Part shown: positions 24,780-37,483 of the stretch, one piece after another
Numbering within the stretch: position 1 is the stretch's first letter
Layout of the letters: each line of letters starts with the position of its first letter
Assembly (NCBI GenBank): GCA_020152595.1
Contig: JAIGNY010002236.1
Span: 148,501 to 212,500, forward strand
Length of the DNA stretch: 64,000 nucleotides
From: Chiridota heheva
Taxonomy: Eukaryota > Echinodermata > Holothuroidea > Apodida > Chiridotidae
Direction: 5' to 3'
Position numbers and translations under genes: made by a program
The notes under the pieces: generated by a model
The model's database searches: none
What the model was told of the DNA's origin: nothing
What the model saw: the letters and a program-made list of their open reading frames with translations, nothing else

Positions 24780-25690
24780 ACCTAAATGCTCCTTTTTGGT
24801 CAGTGACACCCTGCCCCCAGCTAGGATCGATTAAGCCACTGTAGGGGGTCTAGGACCCCTAAATCCATGACATGGTCATAATAATATCCAATTTCCTATT
24901 CACTGTATCAAACTTCTCCCATTCAAAATATTTGGAGGAAGGAACAAAAACAAAAAGCTAACATTTATAAGTAATTTTCTAGTTGTCCCATTCTGAGGTC
25001 ACAAAATACTAATACTGCTCAATTTATGAAGCAATTTGGTGTCCAAGTACAGTAGTTATAAAATGCTTGCTTGCATGATTTTTAGTACATTTTAAACCAT
25101 TTTAGCTTATATATTGTCATTATGAGTCCATATACCTTTAAAGTACAGGAATTACAGTAAGTGTAAACCATGTGCTCATGATAAATGCATGCATGCACCT
25201 TCCATGACCTCCCAATGATATTTTTCAACAAAGTGTTCTGCAAAACCTTGAGTAATTAATCTACTTTTTACTAATATCCTGTTATTGTCTTCACACTCCT
25301 CACAGAGGGGTTAAAAGGGTCACTGAATTATGCCTTTACTTTAAATGGTGTTACTAGGGTAAGTGATCAAATAACAATGACAAGGAATACTGAAATACAA
25401 CACAGACAATTGATGACAACTTTAGCCAAATACTTTGAAAGATAAAAAATTCATCCGTGTTGATTGAATTGTACAATACAAACAGGGGAATTACAGGAGA
25501 AAAAGTCAAATATCCTAGCTTGATATAAAGTATGATAGAGTATTAAAAAATAAATCAACTACCAACCAGAAAACCAAAGGTTTTGAGGTTCCGATACGGA
25601 ATATGAATTTTAAGTTTAAACAATGACAACCAAATAACTTACAGTTCTTACAAGAATGGATTAACACAATTAATCAATTTTAACAATTAA
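24780..25690. other. No gene seen
   Basis: A+T-rich sequence with no feature I could support. Confidence 0.5.
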
Positions 25691-25694
25691 TTCA

Positions 25695-26640
25695 TTTCAA
25701 CATTTTTTTCCCCATTAACATGTACACACTAGCTAATAACATAATTATTTCAAATATGAAACAAAACATACATGCGGTTGTTAAAACATGACCATTTTAA
25801 GATTTGAACATTAAGCCCCGCCTACTCATTAATATGCAGGACATCACCACCAAAAAAGAATAGGGAATGTATGCGGACCATGGGCTATTTGTGTACCATA
25901 TATGAACTGAACTCCATGTAGTTCTTGAGATACTGTGTTTACAAGCTCTTTTCAACAAAATCATGTTAAGCCCCACCCACTATGCATATTAATAATATTC
26001 AATATTTTTGTACCATGAACATGTAGACACTAGCTAACGACATAAATACACTCAATATGAAACAAAACAGATGTGTTGCTATTTCAATATAAAAATTTAA
26101 CAATTTTAACATTAAGCCCCGCCTACTCATTAATATGCATGACATCAACACCAAAAACAAAAGAGCAGATCTACAGATCATGGGCTATCTGTGTACCACA
26201 TACACTTCGACATGAATCCCATGTATAGTTCTTGAGATACTGTGACCAGTATGCATATTGATGAAATTCATGTAGACACTAGCCAATAACATAATTACAC
26301 TAAATATGAAACAATACAAACATGTGTTTTTTTCAATATGAACATTTTAACATTAAGCCCTGCCTACTCATTAATATGCATGACAATAGTGCACATCTAC
26401 AGACCATGGGCTATCTATGTACCACATATGACATGAATCCGGTGATGGTATTTGAGATATCATGTTTACGAGCTAGCGTCACACACACATCTATGTACCA
26501 CATATGACATGAATCCGGTGATGGTATTTGAGATATCATGTTTACGAGCTAGCGTCACACACACACACACATCTATGTACCACATATGACATGAATCCGG
26601 TGTATGGTTCTTGAGATATCATGTTTACGAGCTTGAGTCA
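25695..26640. repeat. ~290-bp tandem duplication with a short 3' sub-array
   Basis: Three units share acactagctaa(t/c), atatgaaacaaaaca, attaagccccgcctactcat, taatatgcatgacatca and tcttgagatactgtg. The third is shortened. The region ends in three copies of atctatgtaccacatatgac, gaatccggtg and gagatatcatgtttacgag, separated by short (CA)n tracts (26,480-26,650). Confidence 0.9.
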
Positions 26641-26649
26641 CACACACAC

Positions 26650-27596
26650 ATGCACCCACGCACAAACATACACACATGCCGAAAATCCCATCATAAAATC
26701 TTATTCCATTCTCAACTTATCCAAGTTTGAAGTTGTAACATGGATACTGCCATTTTGTCTAATTTTGTGTTGAAATCATGCCAATGATGACATAATTTGC
26801 TCTACTCTATATGTACACATACAGTACATGTAATTTACTTCTTTAGAATTCTCTTTGAAATTCTTTCCAAAATGCTTTGAAATGAAGTTCTCAGAGATTG
26901 AATCATTAATATCATATGCAAATACAATTTCATAGACCCATGCAAAGGACAAATTCTTTCTTAGAAGTCAGAAAGTAGATTATCAGAAATACATCAAAAT
27001 TTTAATCTGTACTGGGTGTGTGACATCATTTTTTACAGGGCGTAAAATGGCCGTTCGCATTTAAGTTTATATCGACAGAAAAAAAGAATATACATGTATA
27101 TAGGTATGCTAAATTGTTTTGTACAATGTGAAATTTCTTTAGATTACTTATAAATATTATTTCTATCATATCAAATGAAGAAAAAGCCAGACTTTGGCCT
27201 GTTACCTTTAAGTTCAATATAATGTGTCACAGAAAATCAAAAATGGTGTAAAATGGTTTAAGTTTAACCCAATTTTTCGGTTTGATTATGTTGTCTTTAA
27301 CTGCAAAATTGCTTTAAAATCTGGTAAGAAACACCGGTTAGCAAATATTTCCATCAAAAGCGGTACCAAATTTGAAAAGCTTTCTGTGCCAAGTTGACGA
27401 GAATAATTTAAATTATATGAGAAAGAAGAAGATTACAGTGCAGCACATATAAGTTGACAAAATAAAAGGTTTAGAAACAAATATTTTTATGATTTAACTT
27501 TCATTTTGGAAGTCTAAACTTTGATCACAGTTCCTCCAAATTCCTACACAGATAACAAGATCTTATCTTATTTTTAAATAAATTCAAAACAATTAC
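26650..27596. other. Presumed first intron of the unidentified gene; no exon seen
   Basis: Lies just downstream (minus strand) of the candidate first exon. A+T-rich, with no splice-bounded coding segment recognised. Confidence 0.4.
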
Positions 27597-27791
27597 CTGC
27601 TGTTCATCGAAAAGGTCCTGAATCTTCTCCTCACCCTGTTGGTACCCGTCTGTGGGTCCAAAAGCTGCCCCTTCCGTCGCTGAGCTGTTCTGCTGGGGCT
27701 CGTCGCTCAAACCATACTTCCCCCAGTCAATCTGCTTTTGGGGTTTTTCCTGCCCCTGGGTCCCCATAAGGGAGTCCTGACTTTCCTCCAT
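27597..27791 (-). CDS. Candidate first coding exon of an unidentified gene
   Basis: An ATG in strong Kozak context (caccATGG, minus strand) starts 65 codons: MEESQDSLMGTQGQEKPQKQ, then IDWGKYGLSDEPQQNSSATE, GAAFGPTDGYQQGEEKIQDL and FDEQQ. An excellent CAG/GTAATT donor follows. The exon is clearly richer in G+C than its surroundings and its composition (Gln, Glu, Ser, Gly) is protein-like, with no low-complexity repeat. I do not recognise the protein. It looks like a disordered, acidic N-terminus. The gene would continue leftward, but no following exon could be assigned. Confidence 0.55.
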
Positions 27792-28800
27792 GGTGAATTA
27801 CCGTCAACTCCTCGTTGGGGGGTTATTTTAGGGATAGCTGTTTCACATCAATGTTGATTGTCTCTGCTTCTTACTTCATTGCGTTCACCGTTCACCTTTG
27901 TTACTATAAATGTGTAGTGTTGTTAGTTTGGTTCACCTTTGATATTCAATCATATATGGCCTGTAAAAAATCACATGAAAAGTTTTTACAGAGGGATTGG
28001 GAACAATAATTTGAAGGTCTTTATTCAGTGACACAACTACAGTATGTGCTGCTAGGGGACATTTTTCTCATGTAAAAACCTGTTTCTCTCTTTCTACTCC
28101 CCTCCCCCCCCCCCCTCCTTTCCCCTTCTTTATTAAAATAAGCATTGTCTTTAATAGATGTGCAATTACAGTATGACTTCATGCACTGCAAGGTTACTTT
28201 TCAACACCCTGATGAAATATTTGAAATATGTCTTGACCCATATTTACAGAAAAAGATATAATTTGTTCACCAATTTGTTTCTTTAATTCTTATGATAAAT
28301 GAAAATGAATTTCATAGGAATATTTTTTCAAAAGTCCTAATTGCAGTATTGCATCTTGAGAAATATGTTGTAAATTTTGTATTCATACATCTATGTCACA
28401 TGAATAATTAAGATCAGATATTAACGTGGAGATCCAAAATAAATGACAATCCAACATTTCTGATTGGTCGAAATATTTAGACAATTGCTTAGCAGCAGCC
28501 AATCAAATACCACTGAGGAAGGAAGTGATGTTATTAGTATGAATCTGAGTTATTGGTGACGGGTTCAGAAACCTTCTTGAGACACGATTCCCTTTTTAAG
28601 CACTTGAAACAGTGGCGTAGCCAGGATTGCATTGTTAGGGGGGCAACAATCTTCTCTAGGGAGGCACAGCTACATGTAAAGTATAAAGGTAGAAATTTTC
28701 AAGCAAAAAATTATTAATTTGCAGGTACTTCAGGGACGTAGGAAGGGTCACCTCTCACTGGTAAATTAAGTTTCTATCAAACATTGCTGCTACTGTAATA
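27792..28800. other. Region upstream of the candidate first exon
   Basis: The 40 bp directly upstream of the ATG (27,792-27,830) are relatively G+C-rich and could be 5' leader. No TATA box or initiator could be assigned with confidence. A C tract (28,105-28,116) and a transposon-like end, cagtggcgtagccagg (28,612-28,627), lie further out. The stretch at 28,160-28,230 is repeated in diverged form at 60,555-60,620. Confidence 0.4.
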
Positions 28801-28990
28801 GGGAAATTTCGTTCAATTTTGGGGAAATCTTATTCAATTGTCAAAGAATTTTCTTTGCTTTCGAGAAATTTTCTTCATTTTTGAGAAATGTTCTTCTTTT
28901 TTGGGAAATTTTCTGCATGTTGCAGAAAAATTCCCTCAATTGTTTAAATTCCATTTCAAATTGTTTTATTTGAATCATTTTTCAATTTTA
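28800..28990. repeat. Low-complexity gaaattttctt tract
   Basis: Degenerate units of about 20 bp, of the type gggaaattttcttcattttt. The same low-complexity type recurs at 22,600, 32,200, 34,190-34,740 and 44,590. Confidence 0.7.
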
Positions 28991-29192
28991 CTTTTCAACT
29001 TGCAAGAATCCAACTGGGAAGGTAAACAAAGAGAAAAGTTTTCCCCTCCGCTTAATTCCTACAACTCTAACCCTCCCCGCAACTTGCTCAAGTGGGTTGC
29101 AGTGACAATTGCAGCACTCCACCATTTTATGACCGAAGAAAACTGTTACAAATTGAAATATGATAATTATGAGGCTATAACATTGTCTGTAT

Positions 29193-29520
29193 AGTTTGTT
29201 TGTTTGTTTGTTTGTTTGATGAAGGCTTAATGGCACCACGACAACAAGGGTCAAATTGTGCCTGAGAGGTCAGATCATTCTAGAGGTAGGAAGGAAAGGA
29301 AACAGGGGGAGAATGAGAAAAATACAAGAACAAAATGTCAGAAAGTTGTGATCGAGAGAGGAGGTGCATGAGTGGAAAAAAAAAAAAAAAGTAGAGAGAG
29401 GGGGTGGAAGAGGAGAATTAAATATGGTTGTAGAGGGAAGCATGATGAAGGAAGGAGATAATTTTATCCGGAGGTTTTTTTTTGAAGAACTCAGCAATTG
29501 AGTTGTGGGGAGCGAGGGAA
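29193..29520 (-). mobile_element. 3' end of an RNase H-bearing LINE, truncated
   Basis: On the forward strand it reads (tttg)n atgaaggcttaatggcacca, then cgacaacaagggtcaaattg, and purine-rich sequence ending atgaaggaaggagataattt. On the minus strand this is the untranslated tail that at 61,965-62,365 follows a coding remnant. Confidence 0.7.
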
Positions 29521-30180
29521 GCTAATGTTGTATATACTGTACCAGGTAAATTCTATGTAAAACCTACGCCGAAGGTACAACAAGGCCTTTGTTTTTATAC
29601 GCCAAGACAGTCAAGCGACCAAGCAGCAAGTTACAACTATGAGAAAGCTTGCTAAGTCTTGTTTAGTAATTTGCTTCTACATTGCTTCTACAATACTTTC
29701 TGTGGTAACAAAAATTGCTTTTAATCTTAAAGTAACATGATTATACAACTAATGAATATGCATTAGTTTTTGACAGTATTCTATTTATAATCTATATAAA
29801 GTCACTGATACAGGAATACACAAAATATAGCAAGGAAAAAATTCTTCCAGCATTACATGATGGTCGCCTCTTTCATAATGGTTGCATTGCATTGTTAGTC
29901 ATTTAAAGTTATTTAATTTCATAGTACACTTTAGGAGATTTATTGGTATTTTAAATCAAGGTAAGTAACTTGTTGTGTGTAGTGTTTGGGAAAGAAAATA
30001 TTAGAACAACTGTACTGCAAGTTTATACTTTTTTTTAAACCAGTACACCAAGAAAAGCTACATGTAAGCCACTATGCTGAAAAGAACTTCACCCGAAAAT
30101 CTTCGGAATTTAGTGCAGGAAATGTTTGAGGTGTATATATTGTTATACGGTATGAGCCCTAGGATTCAACATGACTTGTC
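29521..30180. other. No gene seen
   Basis: A+T-rich sequence with no coding, RNA or repeat feature that I could support. Confidence 0.5.
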
Positions 30181-30425
30181 CTTGTCCTTAACAAATTGTT
30201 CTAGCAAATTATAATCACAAACTTACTGTAGCAAATAGTGAGACCACTTTATCTTAATTAAGATAACCACACAATAAGGACTTCATCCATTGCTAATATG
30301 ATATTCAGCACTAACTTCCACAACAACTTAAGGTTTTTAGAATAAAGAAAATAAAGAGGAAAAATCTGACCCGACCTGGTTATTTATCAGGTCGGGTCTG
30401 ACTGTTTGAAACTTTAAGGAGCAGA
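30181..30425. repeat. Dispersed 240-bp repeat, copy 1
   Basis: Closely matched by 61,090-61,342, same orientation, including agaccactttatcttaatta, cacaataaggacttcatcca, ctgacccgacctggttattt and ctgtttgaaactttaaggag. A perfect small palindrome (gacccgacctgg, ccaggtcggg-type) lies within. The family is unknown. Confidence 0.85.
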
Positions 30426-30479
30426 ACAACTAATGAAAAATTAGGTATATAGTAATCATCATGTTTTTAATACATACAG

Positions 30480-30840
30480 TACTTAGTGCTCTAGCTTTGC
30501 TGTTTCAGAGGGGCGGCCTGCCCTGCCCCTCCATCCCCCGCTGCTGTTTCAGAGGGGCAACGCCCTGCCCCCAAGCTTTTGGTCTGCCCTGCCCCTCATC
30601 AGAAAAAAAATGTATAAAAATGTATATATATTTTTTTATATTGAAAAAGTTTAAAAAAACGAATATTCTTATTCAAACTCATAAATTAAATAAGTTAGGC
30701 CTAGGCCCTAGGCCTAAAAGTACAACATGGAAACAGAACACAGAATAATAGCATAGTAAGAAATTGTCGTCTGTGGCTCATGAATGGTCCTACTGTGGTT
30801 CTGAGGTATCAATCAATTACTGTACGAGCATTACCTACAT
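30480..30840. mobile_element. Degraded MITE of the CAGACCCCTAGCTT family
   Basis: Shares caacgccctgcccccaagct and gaacacagaataatagcata, then gaattgt- and ggttctgaggta-type sequence with 14,560-14,790. Termini are eroded. The open frame across it is not protein-like. Confidence 0.6.
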
Positions 30841-30999
30841 AATAAGGCTTAAGGAACCACACAAATGGCTAAGTATCCCTAGATCATGTCATAAATCCGG
30901 TTGCACCCAACCCTGTTGATACAACAACTAGGCCTAGGCCTACTGTAACTGCAGTTCTGTAGGAACTTTTACTGATATCAATAATAGGATTAAGTTTGG

Positions 31000-31190
31000 T
31001 TTGTTGATCATGTTTAACAGCACCACGACAGTCAGAGGCAAATGTGCCAAGAGGGTGTTAAAAACTAAGGTGCTTGAGTTAGGACAGAGAGGAAAGAAAG
31101 GAGGGATAGAGGGAAGGGGGAGAGAAAGTGAATAAGGGAAAGAAGTTCAGGTAATAAAAGGAAGATGAGGAAGAATAGGATTAAGCCAAT
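31000..31190 (-). mobile_element. LINE 3' tail variant
   Basis: The stretch tttggtttgttgatcatgtt, then taacagcaccacgacagtca and gagggtgttaaaaactaagg, is nearly the same as 56,169-56,270. It is the 3' tail of the RNase H-bearing LINE in a second subfamily. Confidence 0.65.
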
Positions 31191-32480
31191 TAATTCAAGT
31201 GAATCTAACTTTAATGAAAGTCTTTGAACAATTGGAGAGTGCAATAGATATATTGCTCTTAAATCTATTAGGAAATATGAAAATTGTTTGGCCTAGGGGC
31301 CTAGGTCATATCAAAAAAATATAATTCAATTTACACAACGGTGAGACTGTTTACACACAATCGAGTGTTTACACAGTACAGAAACTTAGTCTAACGTTAG
31401 GCCTAATCCTACGCTGTACGGCTGATGATGAGAGACCGTAATATTTCGAACCTGATTTTACGCATTTGAAAAAGTACATAAATGGCAAAGGAATACAAAA
31501 ACTTACCTAAATTGTATTTTCCATTTCATGTCTGAATTCTTTGATGTTTATTTTAAAGCTGATTCACAAACTTTGAGCGAAAATGATGTAGAGACTTATG
31601 CCAAAATATTAATTTCTCGATTGTTCAGCCTTCTTCAATCTCACGGTCTGACGGTAGCAGATTAACAGTACTGCACCATTGCATTACACTGGCAGCTGTC
31701 AGCCTGTAATCTATATGTACACAAACCAAATTCAGTGAGTTGCAACTTTCACTGCATGAAGTTTAATTTGTGTTAATGAGTATGTTGATTTTAAGGGAAT
31801 TCGAATTAGTTGTATGATTTCACTCATGCAGCCTGCAGGGGCAGGGCCACCAGAGAATTGCAGGGCCTGTGGAAATCTGAAATCGGAACCTATATTCTGA
31901 AGACCCCCACCCTCCCTCTCTTTCCCTCCATCTCTCCCCCCCCCCTCAAAAAAAAAGGTCATCACTTACTTATTATGTTCCAATTTCACCCATTTTTCGC
32001 CATTGTCTAGTTGAGGCGTTGAAAGTGGTGGACTGGGGAGTGCGAGGAGGGGGATGAGAGGATTTTACCTTCCTGGTTGTATGGTTTCTTCCCAATTGGG
32101 AATTTAAATTAGGAATTTATTAAAATGCAAATTGAACAAATGAGTCAAATTGAAGGAAATTTTGTTTAAAAAGTTGAATTTTGGTACAAATTGGCAACAT
32201 TTCCCGCATATTGACAAAGCATTTCCCAAAATGAAGTAAATTTCTTGTAAATTGAAGAAAATTTATCATGAAATCGTTCCCAAACATAAGAAAATTTCCC
32301 GAAAATTAAGAACAAAATAAAACTTCCTACACCTTTGCCAGCTTGTTGTTAAGTAGTGGTGTGGTGGGTCATCTTTTACAAGAGGGGGAAAGGGCGTTTT
32401 GACCCCCCTAAAAAAAATGCTCATAAGATTTAAAAGCGTTCTGATAGTAAAATTTCATGCACCGTTTTGATGGCTCCATT
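31191..32480. other. No gene seen
   Basis: Contains a C tract and A tract (31,937-31,956) and a gaagaaaatttcc low-complexity stretch (32,100-32,320). No gene was recognised. Confidence 0.5.
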
Positions 32481-32494
32481 TAAAAATTGCTTAA

Positions 32495-33115
32495 AATCAG
32501 TGTTTTAACAAAGCCCTTGGAGGCGAAGCCCCAAAAGCCCTGCGTTTCACATGATTTTGATTGCAGAATATTACATAAAATTGTGTCATAGCCAGGGTCT
32601 AATCTTTGCCTTTCTCTTAGTTTTGGTATCAGAAAATTGCTTAAAATTTTGTCAAAATAATTGTCAACCAGGGATGGAGGGCTGGAAAGATTTTGAAGAC
32701 CAGTTATTGGTGCCAACCCAAAGGTTGAAAACCAGTTAGGTGCCAGAGGAGTGAATCCCCCAGAAGTCATGTGGTTCTCGTGATTTTGATAACAGAAAAT
32801 TGCTTTAACGTGTGTCAAAACCAGGGCGTTGGAAGTTATGTGCTTTTGGTGATTTTGAAGCAAAACATTGCTTAAAAAGTGTTAAATCCACGGGCAAAGT
32901 CCTGGTAGAGGCCCAAGGGGCGAAGCCCTCTGAAGCCCTACATGTCACGTGATTTTGATAGCAGAAAGAAAAATATTTAAAATTGTGTTAAATCTAGGGT
33001 GAATGTTTTCTCGTGATTTTGTTCTAAACTGAAAATTGCTTGGTATATTGTGTCAAATTTAGGGTTGAAGTCCTGGTAGGCGCCTGGAAGCTTAGCGTTT
33101 TTTTTTTTTTTTTTT
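32495..33115. repeat. Degenerate ~95-bp tandem repeat
   Basis: About six diverged units with the order gtgattttgatagcagaaaa, ttgcttaaaattgtgtcaaa, ccagggt, gaagtcctggtag and ggggcgaagccc. Ends in a T tract. Non-coding. Confidence 0.75.
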
Positions 33116-33591
33116 TGCGTGATTGTGGTATACAAAAATTAATAAATCGTGTCAATTCCACATTTAAGTTACAGATAAAATTAATTTAAATTTTGGAACG
33201 AATCTTCAAATGCCCATTGATTACAATATGTCTTTAGTTGGGGTCCAGGGATGATTTTCATGTTTTGATGTAAGAATAAAGCTTTGAGAGAAACATTGTG
33301 TATTGTAATGATACAAATTGCAGAAGTTGGGAATAAAAAGTATAAAAATATATCTTCAGGACAATTTCTGCGCCCCTGTGGGCATTTGGCACCCTATCAG
33401 AAAGCTTCACTGGGCGGGAGCTGAGAGGGAGTTGCCCCTGGCCCCTACACCACTGCTGTCAAGCATGGGTTTTTGCCAATATATGCGGTTGCTGGTTAAA
33501 TGCACATCCTTTTTTTCCCATATTTCCATAAGACCCTAGGCACTAGGCCCTGGGAAATTCCCCCTTATGCCCCCCCCCCCCTCCCTTCCTC

Positions 33592-33770
33592 AGGGCCGTA
33601 ACTAGCACAAAATGTATAGGGGGAAAATCTGAGGAATGTGGGCATGATGGTGGATCTGGAAGGGGAGGGGATGCCTTCTGTTCCCATGTTATGCATATAC
33701 ATTAAGTGTACAAATTTACAATCGGCGGAAAATTTTCCCCCTGCCCCCCTCCCGCTAGATACGGCCCTTC
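33592..33770. mobile_element. Short MITE with hAT-like ends
   Basis: The ends are agggccgtaactagc and, inverted, gctagatacggccct (14 of 15 bp match), about 177 bp apart. The interior is rich in G runs then C runs. An 8-bp direct repeat (ccttcctc) lies at the borders but overlaps the right terminus, so its status as a target duplication is uncertain. Confidence 0.7.
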
Positions 33771-34184
33771 CTCCATCTCGGTGGTACTGATTTCACTAAT
33801 GGTGCAAAGGGGGTGAAGTGATATAGGCCTAGAATTCTGTCTCTACTAAGAGATTTTAGATATACATGGGAATTAACTTATTTTAAAATTTCCTTATGCA
33901 ATTGGGACCCTATGTAAACTTTGTAACCAACTTGCAGGGGTTGCGGTCCTGGCATTTTCGGAGTACCTTGCGACTGACATATTTTGCAATCATACAGCAG
34001 CAGTTAAGTTTTAAGAATAATCTTATGTCTCATAGACCTTTTTAACATACTGGTGGAATCATACATACCTTATGATCTCCTCCCACCCCTCCTCCCAAAT
34101 GGTGAGGTTTTTTTGCCAGGAAAATATCAATGAAAGCCCAAATTAAGATAACACATAATGATAAATTAAGATCGTCAACTCAAC

Positions 34185-34740
34185 AGTCAAGTCTTTTCTT
34201 TTTCTTCGGGAAATTTCCTACGTTTGGGGAAAATTTTACGCTTGGGGAAATTTTTGTAGCTTTTCTTCATTTTAAGTGAAAGTTTATTTAATTTTCTGAA
34301 ATTTTTTTTTCTTAATTTTTGGAAAATTCCTTTTTCGAATTTTTTTGGGAAATTTGCTTAATTTTGTGAACTTTTCTTCATTTTTGGGAAAGTTTATTTA
34401 ATTTTCCTTTATTTTGGAAAATTTTTCTTCATTGTTGGGAAAATATTGCTGCAATGTTCCTTCATTTTCGTTAAATTTGCTTTAATTCTCAGGAATTTTT
34501 CTTTAATTTCTGGATAATTTTTTTTTTTTTTTTGGAAAATTTGACAGGTAAAAAAGTTTATTGGGAGCTGTTTGGCTCAAATTTTGTTTCTTTTATAAAA
34601 TTTTCTTCAATTTTTTGCAAATTTTCTTCAATTTGTATGATTCACAATTTTAGTCTTTATCAAGAAATTTGCTTTTATTTTTTTGGAAATTGGCTTATTT
34701 TCGTGAAATTTTTTTTTTTTTTTTTACAGTTGACAGGTAG
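34185..34740. repeat. Low-complexity array of (g)ggaaattttcttcatttt units
   Basis: A long run of degenerate 18-24-bp units built from gggaaatttt and cttcattttt, with three T tracts. The open frame at 34,532-34,753 is a low-complexity translation. Confidence 0.8.
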
Positions 34741-35430
34741 GAAAAAAGTTTAATGTAAAGTTTTGGCTCAAAAATTGTCTGTAAGAAAAATTATAAATAA
34801 ATTATATGCATGCAGTGCATGTATAATTCACAATTTAGTCTCTTGTTAGTTTGATATTTGTGTTACTTTCTTAAATGAAAAGATCGATACAGAATATCAA
34901 GCAGAAAGTATTTCAAAGGGCAAGTTCCTTCTCTCAAATATGGCACTTGTCCTCTCTGAAAAGGGTACTTTTTAAAACTTTTGAGAAAACTGTGGAGGGG
35001 TAGGGAACCCGAATTTTTCGCTGCCGCTGGAGACACCCTCTAATAATTAAAAACTGTTGGTCCAAAATTTGGACAGAATTTCCTTTTTCCTTTTTTTCCA
35101 AATGATATAATCCTGAATTTCCCAATAATTGCAAATCTTCGGACTTATTTTCTGATTTTCTTGCCAAATTTCAAAGACCCTGCAATAGTTTACTAATTTC
35201 AGGAAACCAGTGCAAACAAATAAAACAGCATGCTCAATAAGAATCTGAAATTAAAAGGCTGTGAATATTCATCAATTCTGGGGCCACTTGAAAATTTCAA
35301 AATCATGTCAGTCATTTTCAGCTTCATGATTTCATCATGGAAATGCCTCAGACAGTGAAAATGCTAAAATCGCAGAGCATTTGCCAGGATGGACATAATA
35401 GGGGGATTTCACTGTTCATCACATTTGTTT
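34741..35430. other. No gene seen
   Basis: A short minus-strand frame at 34,934-35,167 has mixed composition but no recognisable domain and no coherent splice context. Confidence 0.45.
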
Positions 35431-35431
35431 A

Positions 35432-35942
35432 AAGTATTAGTTCAGTGGTCAATCAAGTTTTTCTTATATGAAAAGTGAAGAAATTATTTCAATATCTTAT
35501 TCTGTTAAGGAGATGTTCAAGTTTAAATCTGTGTAGAAATAACTGGTTTAGTTAAGTTTGCTATGGAAGGTTGGCGCCCTCATCTCACATTCTTAGCATT
35601 TTGGTATTCAAATGATTTTTTCTCGCTTTTTTTCAGGTGGTAAATTATAATTAGCCCCTCATTAGATTCTGTTTTACTTCTTACTGACAAATCAAATGGC
35701 TTTTAAGCCACAAAATCATAGAAAATATGATAGAATACATAAGGACTTTGTGTACTCTGAGGATGTGACGGCAGAAATGGTCCAATTTCAGTAATTTCAA
35801 CACAAATGATTACTGCTTTAAAACTTAAATATCTTATTAACGGAATCAGATTTTTTCAAAATGTTTTCTTCACCATTTTGTTTCTATTTAAGTCATCTTT
35901 CACATAAGATGAACTTCTGGACCCCTGAACTAATCATTTGAA
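35432..35942. mobile_element. Foldback MITE, family F2, copy 3
   Basis: The left end is gtattagttcagtggtcaat and the right end is the inverse, gacccctgaactaatc. Arms contain cttattctgttaaggagatg and the inverse aatatcttattaacggaatc. The middle matches 20,235-20,400 and 21,880-22,010. This copy best defines the family's termini. Confidence 0.88.
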
Positions 35943-35957
35943 CAGAACATTTAAAAC

Positions 35958-36194
35958 AGCTTCTATTTTCAAAATAGATTTCTATTTTTAAAATGGACTG
36001 AAATTAAGCCAACAAATTACCACTATACTCCTTTTTTGATACTTAATCAACTCTGTGGCAGAATAGCAAATACAAATTTTGCTAGTGCTACTGGTACAGA
36101 GTTAATTAAGTATCATAAAAAGAGTATAATGGTAATTTGAAGGCTTTATTCCAGTCCATTTTGACAATAGATATCCATTTTGAAAATAGAAGAC
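35958..36194. mobile_element. Foldback MITE, family F1, copy 2
   Basis: Arms run agcttctattttcaaaatag, attaccactatactcctttt, caactctg and back through acagagttaattaagtatca to gaaaatagaag. It sits 16 bp after the F2 element. Confidence 0.88.
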
Positions 36195-37225
36195 GTTACA
36201 AGTAAATAATGCAAAGAGAGAGAAAAAGTTTATACAATCAGAAGAAGAAAAAAAATAAAGCATTTATAGAAATAAGTTTCATATTAAGTCTTTATTATAT
36301 AATTTATGTATATTACAATAAAATAGAAACATCATTCTAGCTTTCATTATCATATAAAATGAAAATCCAAAATGTGCAAATTGTTTTTCTTAGGTTGCAT
36401 ATCCCATCACTTTTGGCAAAACATAACATGAGTTGCATTTAAAACTTCACTCGTAAAAATATGATTTATTCGGGGAGAAACAAAATTAATAATAAGAATA
36501 TCATTTTTTCCTCTTTTCATAAACTGATTTTTTGGCATAATCTATATAAAAGTAACATTGCCATTTGGATATACATAAGAGATTCAGTTAGGCATAATTT
36601 TATATAAAAGACATTTTAAACAGTGCTGCACTTTTTATCTATGAAAATGGGGATGAGGATGGGGGGGGGGCAAGTCACCCCTCTAATCTTCAATTAAAGC
36701 ATTTCAAGAAACAAAATGATCAAAATATAGTAACTTTATAATTTGTACAAGTTTGGCAGAAATTGAATTAGGCTTTTTTTAATTAAAGGCCATCTATCAT
36801 GATTTAAATGTGGCGGCATATATTTCATTCCAAAATGATTGCTGATTGGCCTATCAGAACAAGAGCAATTTGGACCATTGTATTTCAACCAATCAAAACA
36901 CACGAATTAAAATCTATTTATCTAGGAAGCTAGTTCTGACATAAAATTGGCAACCAACAACTTATGTCTTTACACTCACATAAAGCCCTGCTACATTAAG
37001 AGGATTCAGGGTACACATATAATGCAAGATAAAAGTGAGGATATGACAGAAATAACCTACAACCCTAACCTCTTAAAATCCCAAGTCACTTTTCAGAAGG
37101 AGAGATCCAAACTCAGGATGCAATCGTCACAAAAACAAACAAAAAAATCTTAATGAAAATGAGTATCTCATCTGAATTTCTTTTTTCAATATCAAACTTA
37201 AAAACATAAAAAAGTTAAATCCATA
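36195..37225. other. No gene seen
   Basis: A+T-rich sequence with a G run at 36,661-36,670. Considered as 3' UTR of the RhoGAP gene but nothing ties it to that transcript. Confidence 0.4.
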
Positions 37226-37234
37226 CAGAGCCAT

Positions 37235-37483
37235 AAAGGCCCATCCCCACATTTTTTGTTGGAAGCGGATGAGAGCACATGACTCTCCCTGGATAGGACA
37301 CCAGTCCATCGCAGGTTAACTCCCAGCAATGCTGGTATTTTTTTTTACAGCTGAGTGTGCTGGAACAAGTGGAGTAAAGTGTGTTGCTCAAGGACACAAT
37401 GCAGAGCTTGCAGGAGGAATTGAACATGGTACACTTCGAATACAAGCATGACTACTTACTTAACCACTGCGTCACTGCACCTC
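37235..37483 (-). repeat. tRNA-derived SINE, family S3, copy 1
   Basis: On the minus strand the 5' part reads gacgcagtggttaag (A-box-like) and tgttcaattcctcc (B-box-like), followed by tgcattgtgtccttgagcaa, tgttccagca, agctgtaaa and taccagc. It ends in gtcatgtgctctcatc. It shares this order with 42,040-42,258. Confidence 0.75.

Noticed and set aside
24350..24844. 164-codon plus-strand open frame rich in Pro, Ser, Lys, Cys
   Set aside because: It is a translation of the 23-bp array. All three forward frames are open and give the same kind of peptide.
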